Shown one piece after another: positions 10,452 through 22,775 of a stretch of 64,000 nucleotides of DNA; the first letter of the stretch is position 1; every line of letters begins with the position of its first letter. Position numbers and translations under genes: made by a program. Origin of the DNA: Prostheceraeus crozeri (Eukaryota > Platyhelminthes > Polycladida > Euryleptidae); assembly GCA_907163375.1 (NCBI GenBank), contig CAJQUW010001693.1:33822-97821 (forward strand), given 5' to 3'. The notes beneath the pieces are model-generated. The model worked only from the letters and a program-made list of their open reading frames with translations. It made no database searches and was not told the DNA's origin.

Positions 10452-10979
10452 CAGACTTGTGTCAATTAGCCTACTCATGAAATGTAATTGATTGCCATTA
10501 CTAATTATTCCAATTGTCTTCAATTACATTTAAATTACTTTAGAATTCCTAGCACAGGTTCTAAATTTAGATTTTTACAATACGTTTTGTCCTAAATTTC
10601 TTTTGAAAATGTCACCAGTATTTGTACCCCTGGTACACATTCAAGTATGATATAACAATGTCGTATTATTACCAGTTATTGTAACCGATTTTCGACGAGG
10701 GGAATGAAGGAAAAGAAGGGAAGAAAGTGCATATTTTTCCATCAATAAAATCGATCAATATCAAAGTAATTTCACAAAATACTGCAGTTATTAAAACAGA
10801 ATAATTTATGCAGTAATTTATACTGCATGTTGAACCTCTAAATTAAACAGTTAAAATAGTAATTGATTGCGATTACAAATTACTCATCAGAAAATGTCAT
10901 TGATTACAATTACCCAATACAGGAATCGTAATTTCAATTACGTAATTGTAATTGAAATTATAATTACAACACAAGTCTG
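10452..10979. mobile_element. TIR element with TAATTAC-rich arms
   Basis: Starts CAGACTTGTGTCAATTA and ends TAATTACAACACAAGTCTG, an inverted pair of about 18 bp with two mismatches. The arms are full of degenerate AATTAC/GTAATT motifs, as in the hAT-type element at 31554-33013. No convincing 8-bp target duplication is seen. Non-autonomous; no coding potential. Confidence 0.5.
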
Positions 10980-13107
10980 TCCGTCACTCATTCTGTGCAG
11001 AACCCTCTTTCTTTAAACTCATTGTTAATGATGAATTCAGAAAATGTTCCATGCCTGCATGGCAAAGCCTAGTATGTACTTGCAAAAAGTCAAAGAGTTT
11101 TTTCTTTCTTTTGAGAACCTGAAGAAATTAGATATGCAGATTTCAAAAATAAATAAAGTAGATGTTTTAGTTATCCATCTTCCTCTAAAAAATGGCATTT
11201 TGTACCAAATGCAATGACGTTAATATGCTAGTGATAGCTTCTTGACAAAGCTATAAAACACAGTTTATGAGCAGAAATGATTCAGCTGTGTCACAAATGT
11301 TGCGGTTTCCCTGGTCAATGAACAGGCATATCAGATAGTTTTAAAGAATTTTTTCAAGTCATCTCAGATATGAGGTTAATCTGTTATCGCAAACTTTATT
11401 CTTGATTCATAACTATTGCCTCTTAACGAACTTTCAGACTCGTATAAAATTAATGCAAATTTCATTGCAAATATGGAAGATGTGCAGCACAAAATGCTCA
11501 CACCAGACATTAAGCATCAGTTGATTCGAGATACATTTTCTAGAAGCTCCTGTTTCATCATCAATTAGAAAGGTGGTCCTTTTGATACTCCAGGGAGGAA
11601 GAAGTGACATCTCTTTTGTCGAAGAGGATGTTGGTGCTGCTCAGCCTCATAGTTCATTGAAATTAAGCTGCACCACTGTATCAATTCCAAGATCAAGTGT
11701 TCAGAGAGCAATGAAAGGCAAATTAGGGGATTGCCTATCACAATTCATTGCACCATGTTAATAAGGAAATTCGAATGTGATCCTTTTTGTCCATGTGTTC
11801 TTCTATATGGTGTTGACAATTACAGTCAATATTCTGCATACTACTTGCCTCATTTTACAATTTCTATCGAAAAGAAGTGACTCAAAAGAAGTGAAAAAAA
11901 GTTAATCAATAGCTGACGACACCACTTTCGTTTGTTATGTTGTCTCAGTCTCAAAAGAACACCTTCCTCATGGATACAATGGGCGTGGTTTTGCAGCGAC
12001 TCGGCCTACAAAACCCTCTCCATGTGGTTGGTTGCTTTGGATAGTTTTGGAAAATATGAAATGCAATATGCAATGATAAGTCAATCAAATGTCTACATTT
12101 TTTAATGATATCAATGATGGAAACTCAAAACAGTCATTGACAAAATCGTTTAAAGATTAGATAGCTTATTATCCGAAGTGTCGGGTCCGGATACCTCTGT
12201 TTTGAAACTCTACTCGAACTAAAAGACAACCCGAGCCTGAGGTGGGAGTTGGGTCCGGGATATTTTGCCCGAACCGGCAAGAAAACATTATGATCCGAAC
12301 CGACCAGCCGAAAATTATTCATGGTTTTATAATCTCGCATGACGCAAAAATGATCGTACTTCATAAATCAGCGTAGTTTTGGAACTCTATAGGTCCTCCG
12401 TTGAGGAGAGGCCGTTTCATTTTGAAAATTTCCCATTATATTTCTCGACAGTTTATGATGTATTTTTGTATGAAAATTTCGAAAGTTATGGTTTAAAAAT
12501 CATGCGACTAGCACTTTCGAGAAAATTTGGAAAAATCAAAATGGACGGAAAAACCGAAACTGAATTCTGGTGATGGATTAAAAAATAATCCCAAGCATTT
12601 TGTCAGCAGTTTCCTATGTAACTTTATCCGCTCTCTTCAAATATAATAGCTAGAAAATCGCACGGAAAAAAGTTTCAATTATTTCTTCAACAGCTTTCTA
12701 GTTAGCTTGACACGCTCTTTTCAGTTATTAATGTTGGAATATCATGAGGCTTTGCGCTTTTCGAGAAACAAGAAACATTCAAAATGGCGGTCATAAAACC
12801 AAAACAGCAGTCTGAGGTATATGTATATATGCATCAACAACAAAATGAATTTTCAAAATGAAGCCGCCTCTCCTGTCACACCGTGGGATATTTCGAATAC
12901 TGAAGGCTCACATTATTTCAACATGAAATGATCTTCGAACATAAACTCTCGCTTTCGAATTGAAAATCTGTGGTAGTTTTGGTTCAACCTGTTTACGAAA
13001 CGCACCGCGATGCTGCAATAACGTATAATTGATTGCTGAAATTTGCATTTGTAATTAAATAAATGACCTACAGCAATAAATTCTTAACGACTCCTATGAC
13101 CATATTT
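10980..13107. other. Long stretch without recognisable gene
   Basis: Short ORFs only. A patch at 12180-12310 is rich in CCGAACC/GGGTCCGG words resembling the degenerate subterminal GAGCCG repeats of the hAT-type element at 39645-41313, but no paired end was found. Loosely similar TTTCGAGAAA...TCAAAATGG words occur near 12518 and 12757. Confidence 0.3.
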
Positions 13108-13939
13108 TCAACTTCTCTGCCTTATCAGGTGTTTGGCATTTATTGATCTTACAATGCCTAGATCAACTACTTGAATTAATGTATTAATGGCAATAAAAAG
13201 ATGAATGAGTTGCATCGAATAGTCTAGTCCTCTCATTACAACTGGTGAAACATGTTCTCCAGGCTCGGGCGTTTCTAGTGTAAACTTAATATTTTTATTT
13301 ACTGAATTGAAAACTGTCAATATTTCATTAAAGGATCCTTCGTCATATGGAATTGGCCATATTATGATGTCATCAATATACCGTTTGTATATTTCGGGTT
13401 GAATATTTAATTTAGCTAGAGCTTCCGTGTCAATACTATGCATGAAATTTATTGCAAACGGAGGAGCAAAATGAGCACCCATGGGTACTCCTTTTATTTG
13501 TTTATATACTTTATCATTTTGTTATATTCATTATATTTTATTTCATAATTAGAACAAATAAAATTTAGCAAACGTTCTACCTACTGGTTCTACCTACTAC
13601 GTTAGCAAACGTTCTACTGCTAACTGGTCGGTGCTGGTCGTGTTTGTGCGCGTCTCTTCGTCAACTTCGTTAATTTCGTGTTCTGTTCGTGCTATATTCT
13701 CGCCGTTTCTGGAAATTTTTATATCACGTGAATCCTTGTGTCGTCGTCCATCTACTTCTGAGGTCAACGGGCATCTGACAGTAATATCAACGGCGTTATC
13801 TGGGATTTATCGCGTTTGACCTTCAGCCTTCCGTGATTAGTGATCATTCATTGCAAGTATTGGGTCTTGGCTGGTGCAACGCATATCACATGATCTCGGA
13901 CTAGTTGTGCACTGGAATTTCTTATTCTCGAAACAACTA

Positions 13940-15589
13940 CAGATAGTTTCATAAAAAATGGATCACCCTTAAACATCGCCTTAACTTCAACTTTGTCTAA
14001 CTCCGCCAAACTTGAACGAATTTCTCTGAAATTTGGAAGATATGTCAGTTGTGCTTACTAATATCATTGTTGGAAATTTCAAGCATGAATATTGAGTTGT
14101 TTTCCTGTTATAGATAAAAAAGTAGTAGATAATTTGATCTTCATTTAGCAATGTTACACAAAATCATACCTCACTCTTATAAAATTACATTTGTTTCCTT
14201 TGTTATGTAATATATTGTTCTACAAGCCAAAAGCTATCAAGCAAAACAAAAATAAAGAAAATCGGTCAATCAGAGCCAGTATAGCACCATTATTCATCAA
14301 CAATAATGTAACTGCTACATGTGATTAACTGGACATCATGTTCCATAGCTTCCTGACTTCGTTGCGGTGGTGTTGGCAGCACTCCTGATTGCTTTCAGCT
14401 AGAAATCTATCTCTTACCGGTTGAAAACAATACAAAGCACAACAATAACGAGATCGCATTCACAAAAGGCAAAGTGTCAGCCTTGCTAGAACTCAGTTTT
14501 TCTTTGCGAGCTACAAGCAAGCGACTAAATGTCCCTTACACAAATGTGCATCGATGGCATAATGATGATTTTCGACTCTGTCGTAAAGAGGGCTCTGACC
14601 GTACACGCAAAACATCCAAACGTAGAGACCGCCTAATTTTGAGATTTGTTAAAGTTGATCCAAGTCTCTCGTTAACTGAGATGGCTGCACTGGACTCGTC
14701 TATTTCTAAGTCCACTATTTGTAGAAGACTTATTGAGTCGAATTTCAAGAGCTGTAAGAGGCCTCTCAGATCGAATTATCAGATCAGCATACAAAAAGAC
14801 GTCTCAGATGGGCAATGAGTCATTGTCACTGGCGAAATCAATGGGATCGGGTTGTCTGGTCTGATGAGGCATCAGTCCGTCTGAAGGATAGTGATGGTCG
14901 ATTGAGATTATGGATAAAATCTGATCAGGAAATTCCGAGACATTTACAACGTCCCGGGGTACAAGGTGGTGCGACTCTACTGATTTGGGATGGCATTTGG
15001 ACCAATGACCGCTCTGAACTTCACATACAGCAAGGAACCATGAATTCTGAACGCTATGTGAATGTTTTACGAATGAACATTGGCCAAATGACAGATCAAC
15101 TTGGTGATCCATCGACTTGGTTATTTATGGATGATAATGCTACGTGTCACAGGAGTAGTAGAGTCAACTTATGCAAGTCTTAATTAGGGCTTAGAACATT
15201 ATCTTGGCCAGCTCGTTCTCCTGATCTGAATCCCATAGAAAATGTATGGAGTATTCTAAAACGTAACGTTCGTCGTTCACTGCTACCTACAGATGGCGTA
15301 TCACAACTTACGTCACTGTTAAAAAGAGAGTGGAGAAAGTTAGATCAGCCAAAAATCAACGATATCATCGAATCAATGCCTAGACGAATTGGTAATGTCA
15401 TTGACAATAAGGGTGGGGCCACAAAATATTAGCTTCTTAAAAACCGTTACTGTATCATAGCTTATCAGATTATATAAAGACATTTAAATATATTAGGGAC
15501 ATGAAATAACATGAAAAATGCTTTCTGTATCACACTTATGTTTTATTTAGTCAAATTTTAGGATGATCCACTTTTTATGAAACGGACTG
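13940..15589 (+). mobile_element. Tc1-type transposon in the LINE leader
   Basis: Inverted ends CAGATAGTTTCATAAAAAAT (13940 onward) and, in reverse complement from 15589, CAGTCCGTTTCATAAAAAGT; both continue GGATCAYCCT, giving about 30 bp of TIR. TA flanks both ends (13938-13939 and 15590-15591). Length 1650 bp, one transposase pseudogene inside. Confidence 0.9.
14474..15432 (+). pseudogene. Tc1-family transposase (DD34E), nearly complete but broken
   Basis: The N-terminal helix-turn-helix region SFSLRATSKRLNVPYTNVHR (from about 14492) contains two HTH-like units up to FKSCKRPLR. A frame change near 14800 precedes RRLRWAMSHCHWRNQWDRVV. Catalytic blocks are VVWSDEASVRL (Asp, about 14855), WLFMDDNATCHRSSRV (Asp, about 15133) and SWPARSPDLNPIENVW (Glu, about 15239), with 34 residues between the second Asp and the Glu. 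A stop falls at 15181-15183. C-terminal IIESMPRRIGNVIDNKGG ends at a stop at 15430-15432. One frame change and one stop suggest a young but dead copy. Confidence 0.85.
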
Positions 15590-15620
15590 TACGTCTGTTT
15601 GTCATACGTTGGTAACAAGT

Positions 15621-15685
15621 AGTCGTGGCCTATCTGTTAGCGTGTCTGGCTACAACTAGAAAGTGCCGGGTTCGAAACTGATTAT
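15621..15685 (+). other. tRNA-like promoter segment in the LINE leader
   Basis: GTGGCCTATCTGTTAGCGTG (15625-15644) and CCGGGTTCGAAACTG (15666-15680) have the spacing and sequence of RNA polymerase III A and B boxes (the B-box core GGTTCGAAAC is near consensus). It lies between the Tc1 insertion and ORF1. It may be a tRNA-derived SINE head captured in the leader or an internal promoter of the LINE family. It does not fold as an intact tRNA by eye. Confidence 0.45.
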
Positions 15686-15743
15686 TTTGATTCTCAGGAC
15701 TTCATTGGTGGAACTCATTTTATCATCATTTTGTCTTTTCATC

Positions 15744-16503
15744 ATGCCGGCAACTGGTACCCCTGTTCGTAGAGAGACTCGCTCAAATTCCATAAGCAGT
15801 TCTAACTCAGTTAGTATCCATGATATGAAAAGATTGTTGGATGATTTTAAGCAATAGATGCTAGTAGCTTCTCTACAATCTGAAATTCAGAAAATCACAG
15901 TTGTTCTCGAAACTGTGAACACTCGAATGATGAACATTGAATCCGAGTTGAATAAATTTCAAGAAACTGCTTGTCGACACGAAGTGGAGCTAGATTCAAT
16001 CAAATTCAATATGAACAACATGATAAGTAACATGTCTCAAACCTTTTTACAAGAGATGGATGAAAGAATGTTCCGAATGAATAATGTAATTGTTTCGGGT
16101 ATACATGAATCCAATGGCTCGATTGATGATAGACTTGCTCATGATAATGCCCAAATCGATAAACTGCTGGAAGAACTAGAAGTGCAAATTTGTGCTGAAA
16201 TTAGACATCGTGCGGGTACAACGTCTTGGTCGTTCTAATAGCGGCAAACCGAGGTTGTTGCGTATCGTATTCAAAGATGCTCATTCAAAATTGTTGCTTT
16301 TGCAACGAGCAAAGTCTTTGAGAAATTCGTATGATTTTAAAGGCATCTTTATAAATCCTGACCGAACACGATTTCAAATTATGGAGCATCGGAAATTACG
16401 TGACGAATTAGCCGACCACAATAAGCTGGGTGAGAACGTTGTTCTGTATAAAGGAATTATAATGACTAGATCTTCGAGTGCAAATGATCGAAATTTTCTG
16501 TAA
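15744..16503 (+). pseudogene. LINE ORF1 protein (coiled coil + RRM-like), broken
   Basis: Starts MPATGTPVRRETRSNSISSS, has a stop at 15855-15857, then a heptad-rich coiled coil (SEIQKITVVLETVNTRMMNI to about SMSQTFLQEMDERM). It continues MNNVIVSGIHESN and, after a frame change near 16195, IVRVQRLGRSNSGKPRLLRI, KLLLLQRAKSLRN, GIFINPDRTRFQ and GENVVLYKGI. The pattern R+GK..G..RP...F....K...L...K.L...DLT..R is that of the RNA-binding domain of LINE ORF1 proteins, which coat the element RNA. It lies immediately upstream of the endonuclease/RT ORF. Confidence 0.7.
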
Positions 16504-16549
16504 ATGATCTTAACCCCCCCTCAGTGGCATACTTGCTTACCAAGTGTTG

Positions 16550-19098
16550 TATTACTGAATGCACATTCAATTTTCATGAAAATGGATGAACTTTCGCTAT
16601 TGGTCTCTCATTATCTCCAGGTTTTGTCTTTGTTACCGAGTCTTGGCTCAATTCTAGAATTTCGGATGATCTACTGAGATTGCGAAACTATAATTTCTAC
16701 CGCAGTGACAGACTCGGCAGAGTGGGTGGAGGAGTTTGTCCTTGGATAAAAGATGATTTGAATTTCCAAACAGTTAATTGTGGATGTCCTGATACCATTG
16801 AGCTTCTCACCTTCAACTCTATATCATTGAATTTGTTTATGGCATGCATGTATGTACCACCCAGCTTGAGATCTGATGATTTGAATGCTATTAGTGAATT
16901 TATCATCGAAATGTTGGATAATGAATTGAATACAAATCCGGATCTCAATCTTATTATCTGTGGTGACTTCAATTCATTTGACTCAGTTTCGATTTTTGAG
17001 GAACAATTTTCTCTGACCAATACGGTGAAAGTCCCTACTCGTCAAAACGCTATATTGGACCAGATTTGGATAAGCAAATTATTGAAAGAACGTTTCTATG
17101 GTGATGCGTCAATCGGACCCCCATTGGGTACTTCAGACCACAATACTGTCGTTTTATTTGGGGAATCAAAAAGCATTAACGCGAAACGTATTGTTAAAGT
17201 ATAGGACTTCATAAAGTCTAACATTAAGATTTTTCTATTTCTTCTTTCGATCACTGATTTCTCCTGTATCTCACATGCTGGCTCTGTGGATGACATGTGT
17301 GACATGTTCTACCATATTTTACACACTGCTATGAGTTTCATCCCGTCAACCTATGTCACATTATCTACCAGTGATAAACCCTGGATCACTCCTACACTGA
17401 AGGTTCTCATTAATGAGAGATGGCAAGCTTTTCGAAATAAACAGTGGGACAAATACGAGCATTATAAAAAGAAAATGAAATGTGAAATCATCAAGTCCAA
17501 GAAAATATGGTCTCAGCGTCACATGGAAACAGCCAGGAATGTCTGGAAGATGGTGAATGAGATACGTGGCAAATCATCTAACAACGTCTTTCACAACCTT
17601 AAACAAATATACGGTAGTGATGAAAATGACATCAAAGCAATACAGGATGAATTTTCGAAGAATTTTAATTATGAAACCAGTATCCGTCAGCACTGTATCT
17701 CTGATGAAAATTGGTTTTGGAATTCAAGAGTGGCCGATGTGAGGATAGCGCTATCCCGGGTTTCTTTGAATAAATCAATGGTCTGTGATGGCATTCCGAA
17801 CCGACTTCTTAAAGATGGTGCCGATTGGATTTGTTATCCTTTGTATCACATCTACCAAAAATCAATTGAAACCAGAACCTACCCGGTATGTTGAAAGCGT
17901 GCGGATGTTGTACCAATCCCTAAGTGCCGTGATCCCAGTGTTAAAGATTTTCTTCCTATTACGATCACCCCGTGATTAGTAAGATATTTGAATGACTCGT
18001 CCTAAATTCGGTGATTTCTGAAATTTCAAATTTATACGGTCCATCTTAGCATGCTTTCGTAAATTTGGTTCAACAAGCAGTGCTTCGATCCACATCCACG
18101 AGGCCGTCACGTCTTATCTTGATTTGAGCGATACCAGGGCAGTGAGAATAACTTGTCTCGACTTTACGAAGGCTTTTGACAAGTTGAGTCATAACTGTCT
18201 TTTGAATCACTTTCTGGAAAGCAATGTTAACCGAGGCTTCCTAAATTGGCTAAAAAGTATTTGTACGAAAGATCTCAGAGGCTAAAGATCAATGGTATGT
18301 GCGGACCGAGCTTTTGCGCGCCTTCTGGCGTGCCTCAAGGCTCAATACTTGCGCCTTCATTATTTGCAGCCTTCATGGGATCTCTCAGTGTGCCATCTGA
18401 CGCATCCATAATTCTGTATGCTGATGATATAACTCTTGTAGAGCGCTTTACATATGTAAATAATCCTAATTATTTATCATATATGCATGACTGGATGTTG
18501 GAGCACAAAATGACATTAAATTTACAAAAATCGAAACAAATGATTTTACATCGGGTGAGCTTTTCACGCTGCTTATGATTGTATCGAACATGTTGGAGGT
18601 ATCAAGATACTAGGTATTTATTGGGATTACGATTTAACTTGGAACACGCATTTCAATAAGATTTTGAAGGTTGCCTCACAACGATTATATGTGATCAGAA
18701 CTTTGAAGCCTGTCATTCCTGTGAAACAACTTGTCACTGTGTATCATTCCTTAATTACTAACTTATTACTTTACTGTGCCCCTTTATTTATTTTTCTACC
18801 GAGTAGCATTGAAGCTAAACTGCAAAGATTTCAGAATCGAGGCCACAGAACCATCTACGGTAAATCGTGTGATTGTGACAATTTCCCTTTGCTTGCACAT
18901 GTTCGAAAGAAAAGTGCTATTAAATTTTTCAACAGCTGTGAAAGTCATACCGACCATCCACTTCATCTGTCAATTCCTCCTCGTTTACCAAGAATTGGTC
19001 ATTTGTGTATCCCAAGTGTTAGAACATCTAGAAGACTTCATTCATTCATTCCTTGGATGTGTGTTCTCCTAAATGATTCGTCTTCTTTCAATTTGTAG
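16550..19098 (+). pseudogene. LINE ORF2: apurinic endonuclease and reverse transcriptase, broken
   Basis: The endonuclease starts LLNAHSIFMKMDELSLLV (about 16550), then VFVTESWLNSRISDD, YRSDRLGRVGGGV, LNLIICGDFNSF (GDFN motif, about 16960), LDQIWIS and GPPLGTSDHNTVV (SDH motif, about 17130). A linker follows (17286-17700). The RT starts VRIALSRVSLNKSMVCDGIP (17738), then DVVPIPKCRDPSVKDF, TCLDFTKAFDKLSHNCLLNH (about 18152), GVPQGSILAPSLF (about 18328) and ILYADDITLV (YADD, about 18412). KILGIYWDYDLTWNTHF and the C-terminal CDCDNFPLLAHV/HSFIPWMC (to 19098) close it. Several stops and frame changes interrupt it (for example 17202, 17894, and around 17990-18250 and 18576). The domain order is that of an APE-type LINE such as Jockey or CR1. 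Confidence 0.8.
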
Positions 19099-20240
19099 TA
19101 AAATGTGTAAAGCAAGTTATATGTTCATATGTACCGTTCAAGTATTTTTGATTTGGTCTAATGTTTCAGCTTTTCGCTGTTATCTTTCATTTCATGTCAC
19201 TTTCATGTATTCTACGATTTCATTAACTGAATAAACACTTACTTACTTACTTTACCTCTTCAAGACTAATACCATAGTTGTCAATTTTGTCTCAATAGCT
19301 GCGTAACAGTTCAATATTGTATTCTATACCTTCTTCTATCGGTATACATTACTTGGGTGAAGGCTTATGACATCCAGGGAAATGAATACTTTATTATCTA
19401 CGTTAGTCTGTTCGTTTAATATTGCTATCAGATCATCGCTATTATATAAGTAAGACGGAATACATTGTAAGACTTGAGTTAGAATTTTAGAAACTACCCA
19501 ATCAATTTTCTCGATAGGGGTGTTGCGAACTGAGGCTATCGGTCGAACCGGAAAGCCATCGTCCGATCTCTCCTTATGATCTTTAAGAAAAGTAAAGAAA
19601 TTGGCCGGGTTACTACCTGTTGTAATTAATTTTTTACTCTGAGATCGCAAGACCGGACTATATTTAATAACATTTTTGATAAGTTTATTGGCTTGTTTCT
19701 CTAATGAATCAACTTTAGTCTTATTTAATTCTAAGTAAGTCATTTCATCTTTTAATACATTTTCATTTTTTTACAGACTACAAATCTATTCGTCTTATCT
19801 GACGGGATGCATTGTAAATTATCGTTATGCGAGAAAGCTTTAGTTTTGCGTTTTTTATTTTTAGTGTCTAGATACGCTTTGCTATTACTAAGTTTATTAG
19901 TTTTGCCAACCAAAATATCCTTCAACTCATTTTCGAAACAAGCCATCTTTTGTTCCATCTCTTCACTCATTTTAGGTGCCAAATTACATGCATTTTTGTC
20001 GAATGGTACTATTAAATTCGCTTCATGAACCTCAACGTCTTTGAAACTGGAACTCCAACGTAAATTGTATTTTAATGTCTCGCAATTCAGAGAGACTTTA
20101 TCCCAAAAGCTCTTATTGATGTCATGCGACAAGCGGTACTTAGGGCCATTACTTATTCAGTCAGCTACGGCATCGGGAATCTCCAGGTAGGTCTCATTAG
20201 TAAACTTAGTGTCTGTCGTGCTGTTTTAATATTGTGTGTG

Positions 20241-21340
20241 AAATTGTCAATGTTGATCTTTGAGGGAAAACAAGGTTACAACTGGCATTTATACACAGTA
20301 CGACACAAAGGATATTTTTCCTATCAATGAAAGGCATTAAACATTTCTTTTTGCCAACTTAGTAAGTTCCTGCATGTGCCATCGTTTTGAATCAGCTTGC
20401 ATTTCTAGCAAAGTGACACGCTTAGACAATCTAATTCTGTGGTTGAACTGGCTGCAAATTGTTCGATGGCTATGGCATCATGTCAGCAGATTGTGCCATT
20501 TCATTAGCGTTACATGTTCCGATGCTTCCTTTCTAGTCAAACAGAAGAAGAGACGACATGTCTACGTCTGCGCCCATTCATTATTACTTCTGAGATCTCT
20601 GAATTGAGATTTCGTGAACTAAAATGTTCACGAACTAAAATGTTTCACTTCATCAAAAATAAATGTATTCTGATTCATGTCACCATTTTCTGATTTCATG
20701 ATCACATAGTTGTCTAGTTGAATATTTTGATCCATTTTAATATACACGCAACGTTTTCAATACGAATTCATACCACCACCTTGAAACTGTGTAAACTTCA
20801 GTTTGCTAAAATGCCTTCAAATAAAATTTACCCAAACAAAATGCTTGAGTGGAGCTTTTGTTTGCTTACCCACCACAAAATTAAATTGTCAAAGGTTGGC
20901 ATGGTTAAGAAGAAATACAAGTGAAGTTAGACACCACAAAGTTCGGTCGAAATTTGATCCTTTCTTTTTCAAAATAAATAGCGCATAATTCTATATGGAA
21001 ACCCCTCATCTCAAAATATGGCAGTCAATTTCTTCTTTGACATTTTGGCATTTAATCCTCTTACTTCTTTGAACGTTTTCAGTAGTCACTTGTTTATGCA
21101 TTTTATTCGTTTAAATGAAATAATTCATCCTCAGTGCTTTCGCACTTTGATCTATGCTCTCCTGATGTCTGATTTAATCTGTTCCATGCAATTTCATCAT
21201 TCATGACTAAACTGTACTGCTGACGCCATCGAAAGCTCGATTAATACAACACCTTTTAACAAAAACTGGAGAATTTTCGCAAAACCTACGGAAAAATATG
21301 ATGCACCCAATTGCAAACACATAGTATATTTACGGAAAAA
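20241..21340. other. Stretch without recognisable gene
   Basis: Several short ORFs with no recognisable motif; probably contains decayed 5' sequence of the PLE relic at its left edge. Confidence 0.3.
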
Positions 21341-21523
21341 ACACACACGCTAGATGGGCTTTCGGCGTCCTGTGCGCGCTTTCTAGCGATCGATAGTGAC
21401 GGAAAGATGCAACAAGGAATCTAAAAGAGGCATGTTCAGCTGAGAGGAATAATTTCTCTAAAATTGACATTCAGTTTTCTTAATCGTGCCGGTAATTGAA
21501 TATTAGCGATCAATTAATTTATA

Positions 21524-21700
21524 ATGTCCGGTGCAAGACTCGGAGCTGTTGCTTCTCAGAAAGCTGTCGTCATTGTCTTTGACCAGCAGACTATAAACGC
21601 TGACCACAGTGTTAGAATAGACTGCGAGCGCATGCGTGGAGACACGTCCAAACATGGGGTTGTGCGGTTCACTTCACGCCATCCATTTGTGCGTCGATGA
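21524..21700 (+). CDS. Small 58-residue ORF in a CpG-richer patch, unknown
   Basis: ATG at 21524 opens MSGARLGAVASQKAVVIVFD and ends FTSRHPFVRR with TGA at 21698-21700. Composition is balanced (Ala, Val, Arg, Asp), unlike the Ile/Leu/Ser-rich random ORFs of this AT-rich window. It lies within 21340-21840, visibly richer in CpG than its surroundings, which ends near AAGAAGGTAAGA (21820-21831), a possible splice donor. It could be the first exon of a gene or a chance ORF in a promoter-like patch. No homologue recognised. Confidence 0.25.
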   Translation: MSGARLGAVASQKAVVIVFDQQTINADHSVRIDCERMRGDTSKHGVVRFTSRHPFVRR

Positions 21701-22384
21701 AGTCAAGCATTCACGAGTGCACTCAGTGATCTGAAAGCACCTTGCATAGAAGCTACTCGATAGCGGCAAGTGCTCCGCAGCCCTTGAGCATGTTATCTCC
21801 ATAAACTGTTTGAGTTGTGATAAGAAGGTAAGACTCAATTCATTATCCTGATTCCTCTAAGATGACATAAATTTATCATCGCAACGTATGTCATGTCTCA
21901 ATTAGAGAAAAGTAGACCGAATTAGAAGAAATGAGACTTTTGTAAGTAGTGAGATAATGGCATTCAAGAGTCAAACCTACAATAGTGAATGGGATTTTAA
22001 TACATGTAAGTCTATGGCATTTCATGAATAATCAATAAGTATTAAACTATCGACAATTATGCATTATGTAATTTTGAAATTAAGCATATTATCAATCCGA
22101 AATAGAAACACATTATAATTCATGAACGCAAAAACAGTTGTTTTTGAGATAGATAAGTCAACATGGTTACACGAAAGATATCATTTGAATGAATTGATGT
22201 TAATCAACTTGGTTCATAAAGTAGAGCTAACCAAGTATCCTGTTAATGCTACTAGACAAGTAGCAACGACAACATACTCGTAGAGCATGAAATTCACAAT
22301 AAATCTAATCTAGTTAAATGCGACACTATCAAAAAGAAATATTCATAACTGTTATTACTGAAAAAAGTCATTTGACAGTAGTAT
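21701..22384. other. Stretch without recognisable gene
   Basis: AT-rich; besides the possible donor near 21827 nothing is recognised before the (TA)n tract. Confidence 0.3.
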
Positions 22385-22386
22385 GC

Positions 22387-22641
<255 letters not shown>

Positions 22642-22664
22642 TTGAAAAAACTACTGATCTTAGA

Positions 22665-22713
22665 CTCACGCCGACATGTTTCTGCCAGTAGTCTGGCTTC
22701 TCAAGGCGGTAAG
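22665..22713 (-). ncRNA. Hammerhead-like ribozyme in left inverted repeat of PLE copy B
   Basis: Reverse complement of the motif at 23497-23545; same stems (CTTACCGCC/GGCGTGAG, AGCCAG/CTGGC) and GAAACATGTC core. Lies on the strand opposite to the ORF. Confidence 0.55.
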
Positions 22714-22775
22714 TGATTTGAATTTATTGCTACAAAAATAATATAACAGAAATCTGACTTCATAAACAAAATATC

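Larger units (their letters stand above)
13575..19249 (+). mobile_element. Nearly full-length LINE (Jockey/CR1 group), inactive, with a Tc1 in its 5' leader
   Basis: The element begins about 13575 inside a PLE reverse-transcriptase frame and ends at AATAAACACTTACTTACTTAC (19229-19249), a microsatellite-like tail, after which the PLE frame resumes. It contains a G+C-richer 5' leader (13575-13939 and 15590-15743), ORF1 (15744-16503) and ORF2 (about 16550-19098). Excluding the 1650-bp Tc1 insertion it is about 4.0 kb. TTAGCAAACGTTCTAC occurs twice near the 5' junction (13565 and 13602), either a leader repeat or an insertion scar. Both ORFs have stops and frame changes, so it is dead, but it is the best-preserved member of the family that also left copies at 4.5, 40.0 and 52.0 kb. 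Confidence 0.8.
13108..20240 (-). mobile_element. Penelope-like element relic, split by a LINE insertion
   Basis: Two blocks on the minus strand read as one protein order. The right block (19250-20240) gives ISNGPKYRLSHDINKSFWDK, IPSDKTNRFVV, FFTFLKDHKE, FPVRPIASVRNTPIEKID, FISLDVISL and IPIEEGIEYNIELL, the N-terminal and finger/palm part of a reverse transcriptase. The left block (13108-13574) continues NFICSNYEIKYN, GVPMGAHFAPPFAINFMHS, YKRYIDDIIIW and IKFTLETPEPGE, with the catalytic YIDD box. The order and the DK...RPI...GxPMG...YIDD layout fit Penelope-like RTs rather than LINE ORF2. The 5.7 kb between the blocks is a LINE in the opposite orientation. The relic carries several breaks, and no GIY-YIG domain is recognisable at its left end. 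Confidence 0.65.

Noticed and set aside
16697-17020. Minus-strand frame opposite the LINE endonuclease
   Set aside because: Shadow of the sense-strand endonuclease reading frame.
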